Origin: Paramagnetospirillum marisnigri
GTDB lineage: Bacteria; Pseudomonadota; Alphaproteobacteria; Rhodospirillales; Magnetospirillaceae
NCBI RefSeq assembly: GCF_001650715.1
Contig: NZ_LWQT01000010.1
Span: forward strand, 104,257 to 168,256
Length of the DNA stretch: 64,000 bases
Reading direction: 5' to 3'
Under the pieces are notes generated by a model, which ran no database searches, was not told the origin of the DNA, and saw only the letters and a program-made list of their open reading frames with translations. Shown one piece after another: positions 1 through 8,420 of the stretch. The first letter of the stretch is position 1; each line of letters starts with the position of its first letter. The translations under genes and the position numbers were made by a program.

Positions 1-38
1 TCTCCCATTCCCAGAGCCTATTTCAGAAAGCCGCTTTA

Positions 39-304
39 GGTTCTGTCCCCATAAACCTCGCGAGAGGCGCTGCTGGAGAAAATGGCGGGATGGTAGGAGA
101 AACGCGATGGGCATAGTGGGGCTATGGACGAGCGTTTCGACGCACCAGTCCGCCATTTTCTCAGCAGCCCGAAGGGACGCGGGCCTTTTGGCGGCCGGGT
201 TCGTTGCTCGTCGCTTGTGGACGGCCGGCCCACGGCGCGCCAAGCGCCTGCCCGGCCTCCAAAATTCCTCGCGTCGCATCCGTGACGTTTATGGGTACAG
301 GACC
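39..304. mobile_element. MITE-like element with terminal inverted repeats
   Basis: The ends at 39-62 and 281-304 are inverted repeats of each other, matching at about 20 of 24 positions (GGTTCTGTCCCCATAAAC against GGTCCTGTACCCATAAAC). Each end is flanked by TA (37-38 and 305-306), as expected for a TA target duplication. An inner pair, 69-88 and 150-168, is also inverted with one base of indel, and 101-141 folds further (catag/ctatg inside aacgc/gcgtt). No credible transposase frame is present in its 266 bp, so it is probably a non-autonomous element mobilised by a TA-targeting IS elsewhere. It ends just before the Shine-Dalgarno of the methyltransferase gene and fills the otherwise gene-free first 319 bases. 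Confidence 0.65.
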
Positions 305-319
305 TAGGAGAGACCGACA

Positions 320-1330
320 ATGCGCGCTGGCGAGGAGACATTCTACCGAGACCCAGAGACGCTTGCCCCCTTGCGGCTGTCTGATCCGGTGATGGTCGGT
401 GGCGAGATCACCTCGGGAGTTCTGCTCGGTTCCGGCGGAAACCGCTTCGATATCCGTGACGGCCTTCCCAATCTTGTTTTTCCTTTCGAGTTGCCCCGCG
501 CCGATCGTGACGCGCTGCAGGTCTACGAGGATCGGGCCGAGGTCTATGACCGCTATCTTCCCCTGACATTCAGCACCTATGGCGAGGACGAGCAAGCGGT
601 TCGCAATGCCATGATCGATAAGCTGAATCTACGTCCGGATTCCGTGGTGCTGGAAACAGGAGCCGGAACCGGACGCGATTCCGAGATCATCGCCCGACGG
701 CTCGGCCCGGATGGGCGCCTTTACATCCAGGACCTGTCGCCATCCTTCCTGGCCAGGAATATCGAGCGCATGCGTGGCGTCGACGCCAAGGTCGAACCGG
801 CCTTGGCCAATGGCTATTACCTGCCTTTCGCCGACAACAGTTTCGACGCCTGCTACCATTTCGGCGGCATCAATGCGTTCGGCGACATCAAGCGGGCCTT
901 CGCGGAAATGGCGCGCGTCACCAAGCCTGGCGGCAAGGTCGTGGTGGGTGATGAAAGCATGCCGCCATGGCTGCGCGACACGGAGTTCGGCAAGATTCTG
1001 ATGAACTCCAATCCCGAATTCAGATATCCCCTGCCGCTGGACAAGCTGCCCATCGAGGCGCGCAAGACCCGGCTGGAATGGATCATTGGCGGCGTCTTCT
1101 ATGTGTTCGACTTCGAGGTCGGCGAGGGTGAACCCGGCGCCGACTTCGATTTCGCGATCCCCGGAGCACGAGGCGGAACCCATCGGACCCGCTATTTCGG
1201 GCAGCTGGAGGGCGTCACCCCCGAGGCCAAGCAATTGGCCCAGCAGGCCAGGGCCAAGATGAACAAGAGCATGCATCAATGGCTGGACGAGGTGATTCGC
1301 GAGGCGGCACGCCGTGATCTCGGAGACTAG
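320..1330 (+). CDS. Class I SAM-dependent methyltransferase
   Basis: This 336-aa protein has a Rossmann methyltransferase core. Motif I is ETGAGTG at residues 112-118, the acidic ribose-binding residue is D138 in IQDLS, a PFADNSFD stretch is at 169-176, and VTKPGGKVVVGDE is at 200-212. Residues 1-55 look like a Trm112-type accessory fold (RFDIRDGLPNLVF at 42-54 resembles the usual YPIxDGIPxLL) but without its zinc-binding cysteines. The start ATG has AGGAG seven bases upstream, immediately beyond the MITE end. The propeller gene follows at once and may overlap it, so the two are probably co-transcribed. The substrate is unknown; a sugar or a small molecule made by the neighbouring enzymes is an inference. 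Confidence 0.8.
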   Translation: MRAGEETFYRDPETLAPLRLSDPVMVGGEITSGVLLGSGGNRFDIRDGLPNLVFPFELPRADRDALQVYEDRAEVYDRYLPLTFSTYGEDEQAVRNAMIDKLNLRPDSVVLETGAGTGRDSEIIARRLGPDGRLYIQDLSPSFLARNIERMRGVDAKVEPALANGYYLPFADNSFDACYHFGGINAFGDIKRAFAEMARVTKPGGKVVVGDESMPPWLRDTEFGKILMNSNPEFRYPLPLDKLPIEARKTRLEWIIGGVFYVFDFEVGEGEPGADFDFAIPGARGGTHRTRYFGQLEGVTPEAKQLAQQARAKMNKSMHQWLDEVIREAARRDLGD

Positions 1331-1349
1331 AATCGGGACACTAGACACG

Positions 1350-2285
1350 ATGCGATGGGAGCGGCAGGGACTGCTGTTTGCGCCCTCTGGCCAGGGCGGA
1401 TGGATGAACAGCCATGCGCAGGTGCCAACCGCCCTGCTGCTGGGCGATGTGTTGCGCCTGTATTTCGCCTCGCGTCCTTATCGCTCCCTCAGCCTTCCCA
1501 CCTTCATCGACCTGGATGCACACGACCCGTCCCGCATCCTTCATGTCAACGACACCCCGCTGTTGGAGCCTGGGCCGCCCGGCACTTTCGATGAACACGG
1601 CATCATGCCTTCGGCGGCGGTTCGGGTCGGCGGGTTGGTCTACCTCTATTACAGTGGTTGGAGTCGCTCGACCCAGGTGCCCTACATCAATACCACCGGC
1701 CTTGCGGTGAGCGAGGACGGCGGAAGGCGTTTTCGGCGGATGTTCGATGGGCCGGTGCTGGGGCGCGGCCCGCACGAACCCTATTCGGCGACCTCGCCCT
1801 GCATCCTGATCCATGAGGGAATCTGGCATATGTGGTACTGTTCGGGAGCCCTGTGGCAGGCCGAGGGTGACGCATTTGAGCCAGTCTACCACATCAAGCA
1901 TGCCGCCTCCGTCGATGGGATGCATTGGCGTCCGGATGCCGGACGGTTTTGCATTCCGCCCCACCATCCGTTGGAAGCCAGCACGCGGCCGACCATTGCC
2001 CGCATGGGTGACCGTTGGCATCTCTGGTTCTGCCATCGCGACAGCCGTGATTTTCGCGATGGGGTGGGGGCCTACCGGTTGGGCTATGCCTGGTCGACGG
2101 ATTTGACAACCTGGTGCCGCGAGGACTGGAACGCGGGTCTGGTCCCCGCCGACCATGGCTGGGACAGCATCATGGTGGCCTATCCCGAGGTGGTGGAAAC
2201 CCCTGGTGGTTGGGTGATGTTCTATAACGGCAATGGATTCGGCGTCGATGGCGTGGGATGGGCGCGGCTTGCCGCTAAGGCGTAA
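1350..2285 (+). CDS. Five-bladed beta-propeller glycosidase-like protein
   Basis: The 311-aa product shows the repeated blade pattern of the GH43/GH130-type five-bladed propeller: LYFASRP, LYYSGWS, MWYCSG, LWFCHRD and MFYNGNG recur at roughly even spacing, each close to an acidic or polar residue. Such proteins hydrolyse or phosphorolyse glycosidic bonds, and some relatives sit in glycan loci without a proven activity. No signal peptide is seen, so it is probably cytoplasmic. The ATG at 1350 fits the family N-terminus (MRWERQGLLF). A GTG at 1314, overlapping the methyltransferase by 17 bases, has a better Shine-Dalgarno (GAGGCGG) and cannot be excluded. The 3' end overlaps the convergent radical SAM gene by 11 bases. 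Confidence 0.7.
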   Translation: MRWERQGLLFAPSGQGGWMNSHAQVPTALLLGDVLRLYFASRPYRSLSLPTFIDLDAHDPSRILHVNDTPLLEPGPPGTFDEHGIMPSAAVRVGGLVYLYYSGWSRSTQVPYINTTGLAVSEDGGRRFRRMFDGPVLGRGPHEPYSATSPCILIHEGIWHMWYCSGALWQAEGDAFEPVYHIKHAASVDGMHWRPDAGRFCIPPHHPLEASTRPTIARMGDRWHLWFCHRDSRDFRDGVGAYRLGYAWSTDLTTWCREDWNAGLVPADHGWDSIMVAYPEVVETPGGWVMFYNGNGFGVDGVGWARLAAKA

Positions 2286-4830
2286 TTCCCAGCCGATCGA
2301 GCGCCCCGCGCACCTCGTCGAGAGGGACATGGAAGTCGGCATGCTTGTCGGCCTTGCCCCGGGCCTCGATCACCGGGCCGCAGACCAGATAGGGGCGGCA
2401 GCCGATATCGGTCATCATGGTGCTCCAGGTGTTGGAATTGGAGACGAACCCCTGACTCAGGGTCAGGACCGGAGTTCCGGGGCGGCAGACTAGGCCGTTG
2501 GCGAGGCACGAGCCGTGGACCGCGATCACAATGTCGGCACCGTGGAATAGCGCCAGTTGTTCCGCCAGGGGCAGATCCTCCGCCGCCAGGCACAGGAATC
2601 CCCTTTCCTTGAGAAAGTCCATGATCTCGTCCTGGTTCGTCAGCAGCCTTCGGCCATAGGCGGGCTTGCGCAAGACGAATATCCGTTTGGGGGAGCCAGG
2701 GGATGGCGGACTTACATGGCGGAGCAGTCGGTCGCGCATGAACAGCGTCGATGCCGTGGGCATAACCAGATACCCGGAATCCATCATGAAGTCGGGGCCA
2801 AAGCCATGGGGCCACCATGCATGATTGGGCGCGACCCATAGGCGCTGGACCCGGACGTCCTGGTCTGGTTCGACGAAGATGATGTTCCTCGGCTCGTCCA
2901 TCACCATCTTAAGGGCGTCCAAATGGCTGGCAGGCATGCCCGCATCCACCAGAACCGGGACATCGGCGGCGATGTTCGCCTGTGACAGGAAATGCCAGCG
3001 GGGAAGATATTCGTGCATCCAGTGGCCATAGTGGTGGGTTCGGGCTCCCATCATCATGATCGCTTCGGCAACCCGCAGGGAGTTGTTGGACCGAGCCTCG
3101 ACCATGACGCGCCGACCGCTGCGGGCCGTGACCATGGGGTCATGCTCCAGGCTGTGGGGATTATCCCTCGGGTCGGCGACCACGTCATGCAACGCGATAC
3201 CCTCATTTAAGAAGATGAATTCGCAGCGGTGGAACAGCCGGACCCATGGGATTTCCGCTACATATCCCTCGTTGATGGGAGCCGAGGCTCCTTCGGCGAT
3301 AAGTTCATCCTTCCAGTTGCGCAGCGTCGGCGGATAGTCGGCCACGGTCGGGAGGGACAAGGTGCGATAGGGCGCGCCGGTGTCCAGGCACCATTCCTTG
3401 ACGCCGCGCAGGATGCGGGGGAAGTGGAGCGCATTGGCGGGCCAGATGCCCGCAACCATGGTGATGAGGCCGATCTTGTAGCTCGCCAGCAGCCGGGACA
3501 GGACCAGCCGCCGCAAGCGCTTCGTGACTTCCCCCAAGATACCGGTGCCGGCGATGCGCCGCAGCAGCACCAGATCCTTGTCGCAACCAAGGGCGATGAT
3601 GAATGCCGAGGCCGCAAGATCAATCTGCCCCGTTGAATTGAGGATCATGGCGGCGGCGTAAATATCGGGGGCGTTGCCACCGGCCATGGAAGAGGCTTCC
3701 GCCAGCATTGCCGTCGCCTCATCGGCCTGGCCGCGATCAACGGCCTCCACCGCTTGGCGGACCAAGGGGGTCGGGTCGGAGGCGGTGGAATGGCCGATGA
3801 CCCTCTGATGCGCCGCTCCGCCTGGGTTGAACATGCAGTTGTCGCATTGCTCGGGGGCGCCATCCAGGTACGACTCCAGCCAGGTGCTGATCGGTCCGGC
3901 GCTCCAGTTGTCGGAGAACGAGCGGTCGACCAGGGAGGAGTTCTGGTAATGATGGGTTTCATGCATGCCGCAGCACGGGGTGATATAGCCATCGACGGTG
4001 ACCGTCGGGGCGAGGAACGGCATGGTGCAACGCCCCCCCGCCAATCCGAAGAATGACGCTGGAGTATAGGTGATGTCCAAAGACGGGTAGGTCCGGTTGG
4101 CCGACTCGACATAGGAGGCCAAGCTTTCCTGCTGTTCCAGACTCAGCCCGGCGGAATGGGGGGCGGACCTATCCGAGCGCTGGTTCTGAGCCGGCAGGAT
4201 CAGGACCCGGATCTCGCCAATTCGTGACAACTTCTCGATCGTCGACGGGATGTCGTCGACATTGTTGGAACTTGCCACCATGGTGACGCTGATCGGGAAG
4301 ATACGTGAAATCATCCCGATATTGGCGTAAAGCGTATCCACATTGGTGCCGCTGCGGCACCGCTGCACCACCACGGGGTCGAGCGAATCCACCGAGATGG
4401 TGACACTGTCCAGCCCCTCGGCGGCCAGCCGCTTCCAATAGTCCTGGTCTCCATTCAAGGCGTTGGTGGTGAAGCGGACACTGTCGAACTTCGTCATTTC
4501 CCTGATCGTCGCGATCATGGACGGCAGTTGGGGATGAAGAGTCGGCTCGCCGATGCCGTGAAGGACGAGAATTCCGGCCGGGGGCAGGTGATCCAGGATC
4601 GTCGCGAACTGACCCATGCCGATATGCCGAGAAGTCCAGCGCCGTTGTTCAACCTCTTGGGTGCGGAAGCATTCCGGGCAGCGCAGGTTGCAGGCGGTGG
4701 TGATTTCGATATAGCACTGCCGCAATCGGCTTGGTTTCGACAGCAGGCGATTGCGGATATCCGGGTTGCTCAGTCCTCGCCCGCTCCCCAGGGTGTCTGA
4801 TACGAACTGGTCTCGATCGGGAAAAGACAT
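2275..4830 (-). CDS. Radical SAM/SPASM protein fused to GT61-type glycosyltransferase
   Basis: Numbered from the ATG at 4830 (851 aa), the N-terminal part is a radical SAM enzyme: the [4Fe-4S] motif CNLRCPEC lies at 47-54, a GEPTLHP motif near 94-100, and TTNA at 121-124. A SPASM-like cysteine set follows (C268, C286, C287, C329, C332). Residues about 355-450 are helical and TPR-like. The C-terminal half, from about 495, matches the GT61/DUF563 pattern, with HHYGHWMHEYLPR at 599-611, FVLRKPAYGRR, and HGSCLANGLVCRPGTPVL near the end. The open frame runs 50 codons further upstream, but GCGAGA precedes this ATG and the extension is Arg-rich and unlike the family. Joining the two activities in one chain suggests that a peptide or carrier is modified radically and then glycosylated; that role is inference. 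Confidence 0.8.
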   Translation of the reverse strand: MSFPDRDQFVSDTLGSGRGLSNPDIRNRLLSKPSRLRQCYIEITTACNLRCPECFRTQEVEQRRWTSRHIGMGQFATILDHLPPAGILVLHGIGEPTLHPQLPSMIATIREMTKFDSVRFTTNALNGDQDYWKRLAAEGLDSVTISVDSLDPVVVQRCRSGTNVDTLYANIGMISRIFPISVTMVASSNNVDDIPSTIEKLSRIGEIRVLILPAQNQRSDRSAPHSAGLSLEQQESLASYVESANRTYPSLDITYTPASFFGLAGGRCTMPFLAPTVTVDGYITPCCGMHETHHYQNSSLVDRSFSDNWSAGPISTWLESYLDGAPEQCDNCMFNPGGAAHQRVIGHSTASDPTPLVRQAVEAVDRGQADEATAMLAEASSMAGGNAPDIYAAAMILNSTGQIDLAASAFIIALGCDKDLVLLRRIAGTGILGEVTKRLRRLVLSRLLASYKIGLITMVAGIWPANALHFPRILRGVKEWCLDTGAPYRTLSLPTVADYPPTLRNWKDELIAEGASAPINEGYVAEIPWVRLFHRCEFIFLNEGIALHDVVADPRDNPHSLEHDPMVTARSGRRVMVEARSNNSLRVAEAIMMMGARTHHYGHWMHEYLPRWHFLSQANIAADVPVLVDAGMPASHLDALKMVMDEPRNIIFVEPDQDVRVQRLWVAPNHAWWPHGFGPDFMMDSGYLVMPTASTLFMRDRLLRHVSPPSPGSPKRIFVLRKPAYGRRLLTNQDEIMDFLKERGFLCLAAEDLPLAEQLALFHGADIVIAVHGSCLANGLVCRPGTPVLTLSQGFVSNSNTWSTMMTDIGCRPYLVCGPVIEARGKADKHADFHVPLDEVRGALDRLGITP

Positions 4831-5007
4831 CGACGTCTCGCCATGGTTAGGTTGGTTGCCCGTGATTCTTCCGATCACGGTGCCGCAGTCCGATCTTGGG
4901 TGCAATATAGAACCTGATCGCCGTTGCCCGACGCTTTTGGGGGCAGATTGCAAAATTCTGCGACGCCGGAGCCACTCCAAACTATGATAGGCTGGAGCTC
5001 TTGATCA

Positions 5008-6270
5008 ATGGCGAACGGGTGGGGAGTCTTGGTGCCGGAGAACTCGGAGACGCTGGCAGAAGTGTTGGCTGTGTGGAGGCAGGGGAAGCGCGATGAAGCC
5101 CGCGTCATGCTGCAGCATCACCTGGACGCCGATCCGGAGGATGCGGCGGCCTGGGCGCTGTATGGCAAGCTTTTGCTGGACATGGACGAGACCGAGGTGG
5201 CCCGCATCGCCTTGGAGGAAGCCTTGTTCCTGGCTCCGGACGACCTCGGAGCAGCCTGTGCTCTGGCCGAAGTTGAGCGCCGCCAGGGGGAGTTGGTGGC
5301 GGGCCTGGCCCGCTTGGGCGAGGTTCTGAAGTTCCTGCCGGAACATCCAGAGGCCAGTCGGCTGGCCCGGATTATGGTTCTCCAGCGTTTCGCCTTGGGA
5401 GATGCGGCCGCAGTCCTTCCGATCACAGCGGATCAGGCGGTGCCGGTGGCCCGGGCCTGCTCGATCATCGGCAGGGCGCTGAGCGAGGCCCATATGCGCA
5501 AGGAAGCGGTCTGCGCCTTTCAACTGGCGGCCCAGGCACTGCCGGATGATTACAATAGTCTCAACGATCTGGCCTGCGCCTTGCTGCGGTCCATCCCCGC
5601 CATTGATGGCGGGCACGAGGAATCCAACTCCATGTTAGATGCGCGCATGTTGCGTGCGCTGAGCAATGCCCTGATGTCCTATCTGCGCTGCATCGAGATC
5701 GCCCCGAAATCCGCCTTGGCCTATAAAAATCTGGGATCACTGCTGACAAATTTGGCCCGTCGCGGGATTTATGATGCCGAGGGGGCGGCGGCCTATACCC
5801 AGATCAAGGCTTTTCAACTGGAACCCGAGGATTACTCCCAGCGCCTACTGGCTGCCAGCCTGCTGTTCGACCTGAAGCAGTTGGAAGCCTCGGCGGCGCT
5901 GTACTCGGGCGAGAACATCATTCCGGGCGGCGACGAGGAGGAAGATGGCGGGCGCTGGCGCCTGGATGTCTTTGTCAAAGGCTTCACCCAGGGAATTGAT
6001 AAGATCGAGGAGCAGATTCTGGTCTCGGTCGATCCGGCGCGACGGGCCGAGGCGCTGATTCGCGTCGGCGACATCCTGGTGGGGTTGGGCATGGAGGGCG
6101 AGGCGGTGCTGTTCTTCGCCCTGGCGCTCCAGGACGAGCCTGACAACATCCATTGCCGCGAGGCGGTTCGGGCCGCCATGTCCTCGCGGCGGCTGCTGCA
6201 CGAGGCCATCGCCGTCAGCACCGGCGACCGCTCGATCCTGCCGCCGCCCCTGGTGATGGCGTGGCCGTAG
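5008..6270 (+). CDS. Tetratricopeptide-repeat protein
   Basis: The 420-aa protein contains TPR units, clearest at residues about 12-120 (AWALYGKLLLD, AALEEALFLAPDD, ALAEVERRQGELVAGLARL) and again at about 155-290 with the LAYKNLGSLL-type helix. The C-terminal 130 residues are helical and less repeat-like. There is no signal peptide or membrane segment, so it is likely a cytoplasmic scaffold. It is divergent from the radical SAM-GT61 gene (177 bases apart) and runs toward the B12-binding radical SAM gene. TPR proteins often accompany GT61 and GT41 enzymes as substrate-recognition partners, so a role in the same modification pathway is plausible but inferred. GGAG lies ten bases before the ATG. 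Confidence 0.7.
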   Translation: MANGWGVLVPENSETLAEVLAVWRQGKRDEARVMLQHHLDADPEDAAAWALYGKLLLDMDETEVARIALEEALFLAPDDLGAACALAEVERRQGELVAGLARLGEVLKFLPEHPEASRLARIMVLQRFALGDAAAVLPITADQAVPVARACSIIGRALSEAHMRKEAVCAFQLAAQALPDDYNSLNDLACALLRSIPAIDGGHEESNSMLDARMLRALSNALMSYLRCIEIAPKSALAYKNLGSLLTNLARRGIYDAEGAAAYTQIKAFQLEPEDYSQRLLAASLLFDLKQLEASAALYSGENIIPGGDEEEDGGRWRLDVFVKGFTQGIDKIEEQILVSVDPARRAEALIRVGDILVGLGMEGEAVLFFALALQDEPDNIHCREAVRAAMSSRRLLHEAIAVSTGDRSILPPPLVMAWP

Positions 6271-6292
6271 AAGGATTTTTTTGGCCGAGGTA

Positions 6293-6309
6293 TTGGCCTC
6301 TTGTTTGCT
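6293..6309 (+). promoter_or_regulatory. Candidate sigma-54 (RpoN) promoter
   Basis: The segment reads TTGGCCTCTTGTTTGCT. It has the invariant GG (6295-6296) and GC (6307-6308) separated by exactly ten bases and matches TTGGC...TTGCT of the RpoN consensus. It lies 64 bases before the ATG of the B12-binding radical SAM gene. If real, that gene needs an enhancer-binding activator, as flagellar and nitrogen genes do. This is pattern matching only. Confidence 0.4.
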
Positions 6310-6372
6310 TTTCATTGGCACCCAAGTAGTGTAGGCGCCCGAAATCACTCCTTTCTGATCGGTGGACATGGC

Positions 6373-8352
6373 ATGACGGGCTTGAAGCGAGTTTACTTCA
6401 ACGAATTCAACGTTCTGATGGGCGATGCTGCTTATCTGCCGCTGGTCTCCGGCCTGCTTCACGCCCATGCCCTGACTTCGGAGAAGGTGCGGGCCACCTA
6501 CGAATTCGCGCCCTATCTGTTCCATATCGATTCGCCCGCCAACATCCTGGCCCATTACGACAAGCCTCCTGCGGTGGCGGCGTTCTCGCTGCTGATGTGG
6601 AACGAGCAGTTGAACCTGCACATCGCGGCTGAGATCAAGCGGCGCCATCCCGACTGCGTCATCGTGTTCGGCGGCGCCCAGGTGCCGCACCACCCCGAGG
6701 AGTTCTTCGCGACCTATCCCTTCGTCGACGTTGCGGTGCGCGGCGAGGGCGAGGAGGCCTTCACCGAGATTCTCGAGCGCCTCGCCGATGGCGCCGATCT
6801 CGACAATCTGGCCGGGGTCAGCTGGCGGGCGCCCGATGGGACCATCCACGCCGCCGAGAACGAGCGCGAGTTCCAGCGCGACCTCGACGTCTATCCGTCG
6901 CCCTATCTGGAAGGGCTGTATGACGAGCTGATGGCGTCGCGACCCGACGTCACCTTCCAGGCCATCGTCGAGACCAATCGCGGATGCCCCTTCCACTGCA
7001 CCTTCTGCTATTGGGGCAAGGGCGGGCTGTCGCGCAAATACCGCTATCACGGCCTGGACCGGGTGTCGGCCGAGATCGTCTGGATGGGCGAAAACAAGAT
7101 CCGCTATGTCTTCAACGCCGATTCCAATTTCGGCATGAACAAGCGCGACCGCGAGATCGCCGACCTGCTGGTGGAAACCAAGCGCAAATACGGTTTCCCC
7201 GAGAAGTTCCGCACCTGCTACGGCAAGAACACCGACGACAAGATCTTCGAGATCGGCAACCTGTTCCACGAGCACCAGCTCGAGAAGGGCATCACCATCA
7301 GCTATCAGAGCACCGATCCCACGGTGCAGAAGAACATCAAGCGCGACAATATCAAGCTGTCGGTGGCGCGCGAGCTGCACCAGCGCTTCAACAAGCTGGA
7401 TGTGCCAGTCTATACCGAATTGATCATCGGCCTGCCCGGCGAGACCGAGGAGACCTGGCGCAAGGGCATCGACGAAATCCTGTCATCGGGCCTGAAGAAC
7501 CAGTTGTTCATGTATTTCTGCCAGGTCTATCCCAATACCGATCTGGCCGATCCCGAATATGTGCGCGAACACGGTCTGGTCACCCAGCGGGTGGAACTCA
7601 ACGAGATTCACGGCTCGGTTCGCCACTCCGACTGGGTGGCGGAATACGAGGATCTGGTGGTCACCTCCAGCACCATGCCGCTGGACAGCTGGAAGCGCAT
7701 GGCCATGCTGTCCTGGATGACCATGCTGATGCACAGCCTGAAGCTGGGCTTCTTCGTCATGTGCTGGATGCATGAAAAGCTGGGCGTCAGGCATTCCGAT
7801 TATTTCCAGCGGCTGATCTCGGTGAGCCCCGAGGACGAGGCGCCCATGCTGTCGGCGCAGTTGGCCCTGTTCCAGGACAAGCTGGGCCGCATCGGCCGGG
7901 GCGAGGGCCGGGGCTGCATCCTGCCCGATTGCGGTGTCATCTACTGGGATGTGGAAGAGGCTGCCTTCCTGGACCTGTCGCGGGACTTTGGCGCTTTCTA
8001 CGACGAGTTGGAGCGCCTGACCCGGGGCTATCTCAAGGATCGGGGTATCGCCTACGATTCCGAGGAATTGGCTGAGGTCTTCCACTATCAGCGCCTGCGC
8101 CTGCCCACTCCGGCCGGCAGTCTGGCGGGCCGTCATGGCTTCGCCCATTCGGTGCCGTCCTATTTCGAGACCTTCTTCGACGATCATCGGGTCGATCTGG
8201 CCCGCCGCCCCGAGGTTCTGGTGGTGGAACCGCGCGACTTCGGCGGCGACCGCGAGCGCTTCGCCCGAGAAACCATCCTGTGGGGCCGCAAGAGCGGCAC
8301 CATGCTGGCCAAGGCGCGGGTGGCGGAATTGGAAGCCCAACTGGCGGGCTGA
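6373..8352 (+). CDS. B12-binding-domain radical SAM protein
   Basis: The 659-aa product begins with a cobalamin-binding Rossmann domain (residues about 5-190, with VIVFGGAQVPHHPEEFF and VRGEGEEAF), followed by a radical SAM core with CPFHCTFC at 205-212 and YTELIIGLPGETEETW further on. The C-terminal 200 residues are family-specific. This architecture belongs to the class B group, which includes methyltransferases such as BchE-, P-methylase- or TsrM-like enzymes; the substrate cannot be read from the sequence. The TTG at 6301 would add 24 residues, but the ATG at 6373 fits the family start better. It follows the TPR gene by 102 bases behind a sigma-54-like site and is the second radical SAM enzyme of the cluster. 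Confidence 0.85.
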   Translation: MTGLKRVYFNEFNVLMGDAAYLPLVSGLLHAHALTSEKVRATYEFAPYLFHIDSPANILAHYDKPPAVAAFSLLMWNEQLNLHIAAEIKRRHPDCVIVFGGAQVPHHPEEFFATYPFVDVAVRGEGEEAFTEILERLADGADLDNLAGVSWRAPDGTIHAAENEREFQRDLDVYPSPYLEGLYDELMASRPDVTFQAIVETNRGCPFHCTFCYWGKGGLSRKYRYHGLDRVSAEIVWMGENKIRYVFNADSNFGMNKRDREIADLLVETKRKYGFPEKFRTCYGKNTDDKIFEIGNLFHEHQLEKGITISYQSTDPTVQKNIKRDNIKLSVARELHQRFNKLDVPVYTELIIGLPGETEETWRKGIDEILSSGLKNQLFMYFCQVYPNTDLADPEYVREHGLVTQRVELNEIHGSVRHSDWVAEYEDLVVTSSTMPLDSWKRMAMLSWMTMLMHSLKLGFFVMCWMHEKLGVRHSDYFQRLISVSPEDEAPMLSAQLALFQDKLGRIGRGEGRGCILPDCGVIYWDVEEAAFLDLSRDFGAFYDELERLTRGYLKDRGIAYDSEELAEVFHYQRLRLPTPAGSLAGRHGFAHSVPSYFETFFDDHRVDLARRPEVLVVEPRDFGGDRERFARETILWGRKSGTMLAKARVAELEAQLAG

Positions 8353-8392
8353 GGCTCGCCGGGGGTTTCCGCCATGGCCGTTTGCTGCTACA

Positions 8393-8413
8393 CCTCCGCT
8401 GCTTCAGCGGAGG
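8393..8413 (+). promoter_or_regulatory. Hairpin burying the Shine-Dalgarno of the DedA-like gene
   Basis: A perfect 8-bp inverted repeat (CCTCCGCT at 8393-8400 and AGCGGAGG at 8406-8413, five-base loop) includes GGAGG, the only good Shine-Dalgarno for the ATG at 8421. In mRNA this would mask ribosome binding and could act as a translational switch or thermosensor. Whether it does so in the cell is inference. Confidence 0.45.
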
Positions 8414-8420
8414 ATAGGGC

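Noticed and set aside
8393..8413. Hairpin considered as a terminator of the radical SAM gene
   Set aside because: No U-tract follows; the right arm is the Shine-Dalgarno of the next gene.
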